Assembly: GCA_031266855.1 (NCBI GenBank)
Contig: JAISAF010000457.1
Span: 1-12,924 of the forward strand
Length of the DNA stretch: 12,924 nt
Source of the DNA: Spirochaetales bacterium
GTDB taxonomy: Bacteria; Spirochaetota; Spirochaetia; DTKZ01
Direction: 5' to 3'
The notes below the pieces were generated by a model. The model was not told where the DNA came from, ran no database searches, and was given only the letters and a program-made list of their open reading frames with translations. Below are positions 4,926-9,900 of the stretch, one piece after another. The first letter of the stretch is position 1. Each line of letters begins with the position of its first letter. The position numbers were made by a program, and so were the translations under genes.

Positions 4926-6398
4926 ATGAATTTGAAGGTGCTGGGGCTTCAGTTTGCGTCTAAGTGTACAATCCTGTTGGATTTAGAAGAGCTTTTGCAG
5001 ACGCCGGTCTTTTGCGGCAAGGTCCACCTGACTGTGGATCGCATTGAACATCTCATTGAGAAATTGAATGATGAAGTATCGTTTGTCCTTGAGTTTCCAT
5101 ATATCGATAAGCATTACCGGGATAGTTATTACTGTTATCATGCGGCAAAGTTTGAAGACCTTGCACGCGATTGTATTCGGGTTCATTTGTTCGAAGGAGA
5201 TATAAAAAACACTAAACAGCTATTCAGTAAATCAAAACCTGTAGAGAAAAAGTATTTAGGTTTTTTTATTATTAGACCTCTCGCCCGTTTCCCGTTGGGC
5301 AGGTCTCTCATTTCGCCGAAAGCATTAAAAGATCATAACTTTGTATGCTGCCTGACAAAAGGCAGGGTATCGCTGCTGGGTATTGATTTAACCGTGTACG
5401 GTTTTCCTCATGTCGCGCAGGATGCGGAAACACATAGCTGTGCCGAAAGCTCCCTGTGGAGTATATTTGAATATTTCAGCGCAAAATATCCTCAGTACAA
5501 TCCGCATCTGCCATCGCAAATTGTAAACGATTTAACTGATTTTTCTATTCACCGCTTGCTGCCTTCAAAGGGCTTAACTGTTCCAGAACTTATAAAATGT
5601 CTGCAATCCAACGGGCACGCATGTCTGATTTATCATAAAGATGAGTCAAAAGACAAATTTTCCCCTCTTATCCAAATCTATATAGAATCCGGTATTCCGC
5701 TTTTGCTGGCTCTTACAGAACAGGGAGCGGGCCATGCTGTGCTGGCTATCGGGCATGAAATGGCGCCTGATTACCATGTTTTAGAAAAGCAAATATGGCG
5801 CGATATCTCTTTTTTTCCGAAAAAACTGATTCTTATTGATGATAATATGCCTCCGTATCAAATAGTTGATCCCGCTGCTCCCACGAAACATTATCCCAAT
5901 GCCAGTTTACAGAAGATGACCATACAATCATTTATTGTTCCTTTGCATAGGCATATGCACTTGGATGCGGAACGTGCTTTTTCTTTGGTAAGTTCTATTC
6001 TTGATGATAAAAATGTTGGATTGGAAGCCGCTGGAGACAAATGGCTAAGCAGATTGTTTTTGACTGGCAGCCGATCCTTTAAGCGCGCTCTATTGAATGA
6101 TGAACTGCTGAATGCTAAACTGAAAATGTTGTTGGTTTTTATGGCATACCCCAGATTTATTTGGGTTTGTGAATTATACAAAGCCGGTGCGTTTACCAAA
6201 AGAATTTGTTCGGGCTTGTTAATACTTGATGCTACGGGGGGCAATTCCCTTGACTCGGTATTATGGTATGCTGTAGGAAATAAACGTATGGTGCATGACG
6301 GATCCGCATGGATTGAAAACAGGTGTATACAGCCTGCGTTTGTAATGGAAACGTATCAGAATAATTTGAAGGGGGAATGGAACAAATGGGCCAGTTAA
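4926..6398 (+). CDS. Uncharacterised protein with a C39-like cysteine peptidase core
   Basis: 490 residues from the ATG at 4926 (a GTG at 4923 is equally possible). I do not recognise a named family. Residues about 157-320 look like a papain/C39-type cysteine peptidase core: Gln165 for the oxyanion hole and Cys172 in SCAESSLWSIFEYF, then His270 in GAGHAVLAIGHE, then Asp305/Asp306/Asn307 in LILIDDNMPPY. This is the usual Gln-Cys-His-Asp/Asn order. The N-terminal ~155 residues, with YIDKHYRDSYYCYHAAKF, and the C-terminal ~170 residues have no function I can name. No signal peptide or clear membrane segment is visible. GC is about 37-38% in two counted rows (5461-5520, 5641-5700), far below its neighbours, so transfer is likely. 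It overlaps the next small gene. Peptidase activity is inferred from motifs only. Confidence 0.85.
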   Translation: MNLKVLGLQFASKCTILLDLEELLQTPVFCGKVHLTVDRIEHLIEKLNDEVSFVLEFPYIDKHYRDSYYCYHAAKFEDLARDCIRVHLFEGDIKNTKQLFSKSKPVEKKYLGFFIIRPLARFPLGRSLISPKALKDHNFVCCLTKGRVSLLGIDLTVYGFPHVAQDAETHSCAESSLWSIFEYFSAKYPQYNPHLPSQIVNDLTDFSIHRLLPSKGLTVPELIKCLQSNGHACLIYHKDESKDKFSPLIQIYIESGIPLLLALTEQGAGHAVLAIGHEMAPDYHVLEKQIWRDISFFPKKLILIDDNMPPYQIVDPAAPTKHYPNASLQKMTIQSFIVPLHRHMHLDAERAFSLVSSILDDKNVGLEAAGDKWLSRLFLTGSRSFKRALLNDELLNAKLKMLLVFMAYPRFIWVCELYKAGAFTKRICSGLLILDATGGNSLDSVLWYAVGNKRMVHDGSAWIENRCIQPAFVMETYQNNLKGEWNKWAS

Positions 6399-6580
6399 AC
6401 GCGAAAAAAGCCGCAAAATTACTTAAAGCAATAGAAGGCGACTCTATTCAGTTTTCTCCTGAAGAAATACAGGAAAGCAGAAAACGGTACGCTGCCGCCT
6501 GTGAGAAAAGTGAAATAAATGAGCGTTTCCGCCGGGCCCGTTCGATCGAAAAATCTTCCCGTATTTATTTAACTTTTTAG
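6386..6580 (+). CDS. Small charged hypothetical protein paired with the C39-like gene
   Basis: 64 residues (MGQLNAKKAAKLLKAIEGDS...), rich in Lys, Glu and Arg, probably mostly helical, with no recognised domain. I chose the ATG at 6386 because AAGGGGGA (6369-6376) lies about 9 bases before it; the in-frame ATG at 6377 is directly adjacent to that site. It overlaps the end of the C39-like gene by 13 bases, so the two are probably co-translated. It shares the low GC content of its partner. A role as partner, inhibitor or substrate of the upstream protein is a guess from context. Bases 6581-6937 downstream hold a weak terminator, element R3, branched-repeat copy B and the next promoter. Confidence 0.7.
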   Translation: MGQLNAKKAAKLLKAIEGDSIQFSPEEIQESRKRYAAACEKSEINERFRRARSIEKSSRIYLTF

Positions 6581-6647
6581 AATTATGAGCGCAAGGTCAA
6601 TATGCCCCGCAATTCTCTATTAATAAAATAAACGCTAAGCTGAATAG

Positions 6648-6669
6648 GAAAACTGAGTTTTCTTTTTTT
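6648..6669 (+). terminator. Weak intrinsic terminator after the AT-rich pair
   Basis: GAAAAC (6648-6653), loop TGA, GTTTTC (6657-6662), followed by seven T (6663-6669). The stem is only 6 pairs and AT-rich, but the T run is directly adjacent and the position, about 70 bases after the small gene's stop, is suitable. Confidence 0.45.
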
Positions 6670-6720
6670 GCTTCTTCGACATTACCAGTCTTCGGCTTCG
6701 CGGTGAATTTTTTCTTCAAA
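6663..6720. repeat. Inverted-repeat element family, partial copy R3
   Basis: Shares blocks TTTTTGCTTCTTCGAC (6665-6680), ACCAGTCTTCGGCTTCGCGG (6684-6703) and TGAATTTTTTCTTCAAA (6704-6720) with R1 and R2. It lacks a clear left arm, but its right arm CTTCGCGGT (6696-6704) is the inverse of ACCGCGAAG in hairpin 1 of branched-repeat copy B (6787-6795). It is the shortest of the three copies. Confidence 0.55.
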
Positions 6721-6748
6721 GCATGCCGCGCGGCCTGTGTTAGCCGCT

Positions 6749-6856
6749 GGTGCGCGCGCGAGGGATAGTAGCGGAAATCCTTTTTTACCGCGAAGCGGTA
6801 AAAAAGGTTGCAGCGGATAGCCCGGTTTTTTGCGGCGTAGCCGCAAAAAGCGCGCC
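6749..6856 (+). repeat. Branched interspersed repeat, copy B
   Basis: Outer stem: GGTGCGC (6749-6755) with GCGCGCC (6850-6856), one G-U pair. Hairpin 1: CCTTTTTTACCGC (6779-6791), loop GAA, GCGGTAAAAAAGG (6795-6807), 13 perfect pairs. Hairpin 2: TTTTTGCGGC (6827-6836), loop GTA, GCCGCAAAAA (6840-6849), 10 perfect pairs. Conserved joints: AGGGATAGTAGCGGAAATCC (6761-6780) and TTGCAGCGGATAGCCCGG (6808-6825). It points towards the carboxylase gene, whose promoter begins about 46 bases later. Confidence 0.8.
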
Positions 6857-6902
6857 ATTATAAATCTGGAAAAAATACATGCCGCTGCCATGAGGAGAAC
6901 TC

Positions 6903-6931
6903 TTGATTTTTCGTCATGCATGACCTAGTAT
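6903..6931 (+). promoter_or_regulatory. Promoter of the multidomain carboxylase
   Basis: -35 TTGATT (6903-6908), an exact 17-base spacer containing the palindrome TCATGCATGA (6913-6922), and -10 TAGTAT (6926-6931). The ATG at 6938 lies at the expected transcription start, and no Shine-Dalgarno sequence precedes it, so the transcript is probably leaderless. The TCATGCATGA palindrome between -35 and -10 is a possible operator. Confidence 0.7.
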
Positions 6932-6937
6932 AGGCGT

Positions 6938-9900
6938 ATGTTAAAGAGTGAGCCGGGTCTGAAAGATGATGCGCGTATTGGAATTGTGAACCGGGGCGAG
7001 GCCGCTATCCGTTTTATTCGTGCGGTGCGGGATTTTAATCAGCTATGCGGGACGAAGATGCAAACTGTGGCTTTTTATACGGACAGGGAGCGTGATGCGC
7101 TTTTTGTCCAGCAGGCTGATGAGGCGCACGCGTTTTCCTATTTTCCGGGTTGTGCGGGGAGTACGGGGAGTCCGTACCTGAATAGGGATTTGGTTATGGA
7201 GGCGCTTCTTGCGTCTAATTGTTCGGCGCTGTGGCCGGGCTGGGGTTTTCTTTCGGAGGACGCCGGGTTTGCCGCGCTGGTGGAGAAGGCTGGTCTTGTT
7301 TTTCTGGGGCCGTCTTCCGCGGCTATGAGTCTTTTGGGGGATAAGATCGGGGCGAAGGAGCTTGCGGAAAAAAACGATGTGCCGGTTTGTCCCTGGAGCG
7401 GGGGGCCTGTGAAGGACATTGCTTCGGCGCGGGAGATCGCGCGGGAGATCGGGTATCCTGTTATTATTAAGGCGGCAAACGCGGGGGGGGGCAGGGGGAT
7501 CCGCTTTGTTCCTGCCTCTGGCGATCTTGATGCCGCATGGAAGTCCGCGGTTGATGAGACCTTGCGCATAACGGGGAATTCCGTTGTGTTTATTGAACGG
7601 CTGGTGGAGAAGGGACGGCACATGGAAGTGCAGGTTCTTGCGGACAGGTTCGGGAATGTGAAGACTTTCGGCGTGCGGGACTGTTCGGTGCAGCGGAAGA
7701 ATCAGAAAATTGTCGAGGAGACGCCCGCGCCGGATTTTGATTCCAAAGTCAGCCAGGCGATGGAGGCCGCGGCGTCGCGGCTTATCAGGGCCGCGGGATA
7801 CCAGAGCGCCGGAACGGTGGAGTTTCTTTATGATTTGGGTGGCCTGGGCCGTGTGGGCCGTTCTGGAGGCGGGGAGTTTTACTTCATGGAAGTGAACACG
7901 CGGCTTCAGGTGGAGCATACGGTTACGGAGCAGCTTTACGGCGTTGACCTGGTGCATGGGCAGATCCGCGTCGCGCGGGGCGAGGATATCAGCGCTTTGA
8001 ATCCGCTTCCCCGCGGGGCTGTTATAGAGGCGCGGCTGAATGCTGAAGACCCGAACCAGGATTTCCGGCCCGCGCCGGGAAAGGTTCTGCGTTTCAGAAT
8101 TCCCTCGGGGCCGGGGATCCGCGTTGATTCGGGTATCGAGGAGGGGAGCGAGATTTCCCCCGACTTTGATTCCATGGTTGCGAAGATTATCGCCTGCGGC
8201 CCTGACCGGCCATCCGCTATTGCGCGTCTTGAGCGGGCTTTACAGGAGATGCGGATTAAAATCGGGGGGGGAACGACAAACCGTTCTTTTGTACTTGGTC
8301 TACTTTCCAATCCTGATATTAGAAGGGGCGGGGTACATACCCGCTTTGTGGAGGAGCTTCTTTCTTCGCCGCACGGGGTTTCGCGGAACTCCTTTTGGCC
8401 GCAGGCATTGATCTGCGCGGCTATCGAGCGGTACCACCGCGGGTACAGCGAGGATTTCGCGAACTTCAGCCAGCAGATGTTTACTTTTGGATCGCCGCGC
8501 AACCTGCGCTCGGGAACCGGGCACGAAGTTCAAATGAACGCGCTGGGGCAGCCGTTTTCGTTTCTGGTTCGCTATGTGGGAGAAAACTGGTATTCGCTGA
8601 GGCTCAAAGGAGATGAGGATTTTTCTGTCCGCTATGTCCGCACACAGGGCGAAGCCTATCTTTTTGCCGGGGGAAAGAGGCGCCATGTCCAGATCAGCGA
8701 ACGGGGGGACAGCCTGCAAGTCGAGATCGATGGTATTCCGTATGAGTTTGAAACGGAATCCGGCGGTATGATCAAGTCTCCCTCACCGGCCCTTGTTCTT
8801 TCCGTGCCGCTGTCCCCTGGGGCTGTGGTGGAACGGGGCGATGTGCTTCTGACCCTTGAGGCTATGAAAATGGAGATGATTGTTCCCTCGCCCCAGGCGG
8901 GCCTTGTCCGGGAAATCCGCGTCAAGGCTGGCGAGCAGGTGGGCGCCGGGCAGGTACTTGTGGTTCTGGATGGAGGGGAAAAGACGGAAATTCCGGGTAA
9001 CGGAAATTCCGGGCGCAACGCCCGCGTGGAAGTCAGTTTTGAAGATTTCCGGGACAGCGGCAATCGGAGTGAATGGGAACGGCTGCGCAGGGAGGTACTT
9101 GCTGTTTTCGCGGGTTTCGACAGCTCGCCCGCCGCTTCCGGGCTTTTTGAGGATATAATAGACTTTGTAAAGGCGAATCCTGATTTTAACACGGCCTTCC
9201 GTCTGCTTATACAGAATACCCTTGAATTCTTCGCGGCAATCCAAAGCCTTTTCGCTATGGGCAGGACTGGTTCGCCGGGGGCGGAGGTGGAGAGAATTTC
9301 CTCTTCGCAGGAACTGCTGTCCCACTACTTCAAGCGCAGCGTTGACCGGGAAAAGGGGCTGCCTGAGTCCTTTGTGGAGGCGCTTTCCCGCGTGTTCGCG
9401 CTGTACAGGCCGGGGGAGAGCGGCTCGGTAGAGGATACCCGCCACCTGATTTTCAATATTTTCCGTTCCCAGGCGGACAGCGCGCTGAAACAGAAACTTC
9501 TTTTGGCGGCGCTTTCTTTGACGGGGATTTGGCAGGATCATCAAAACGAAGATGCCGCGGGAAACGCCGCCGGACTTCTGGATGAAATTGTTCTTCTGGT
9601 GCAGGCCCGGATGCCCGCGCTTGCCGACGCCGCCATCAACGCGCGCTACCGGGTTTTTGACCGCAGGCGGCTTGAAAGCATTGAGAAGCAGAAGCGGGCG
9701 CAGCTAAAACGCCTGGTCGACCTTGTGGTAAAGGCCAGGGCAAACCGCCGCGGCGACCAGCCGTTTTTTGATAGAATCCAGAATCTGGGAAACAGCGCGG
9801 CTCCTGAGTTTGTAAATCTGTGCCTGAACAGGAAGGAAAAAAAGACCGCGGAAACCGCTCTTGAGGGCCTGTGCCGCAGGATGAACCGCGACCGTGACTG

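Noticed and set aside
6682..6921. 79-codon minus strand frame
   Set aside because: It is a translation of element R3 and branched-repeat copy B.
7043..7957. 304-codon minus strand frame opposite the carboxylase
   Set aside because: Antisense shadow of conserved biotin carboxylase sequence; His/Arg/Pro-rich without motifs.
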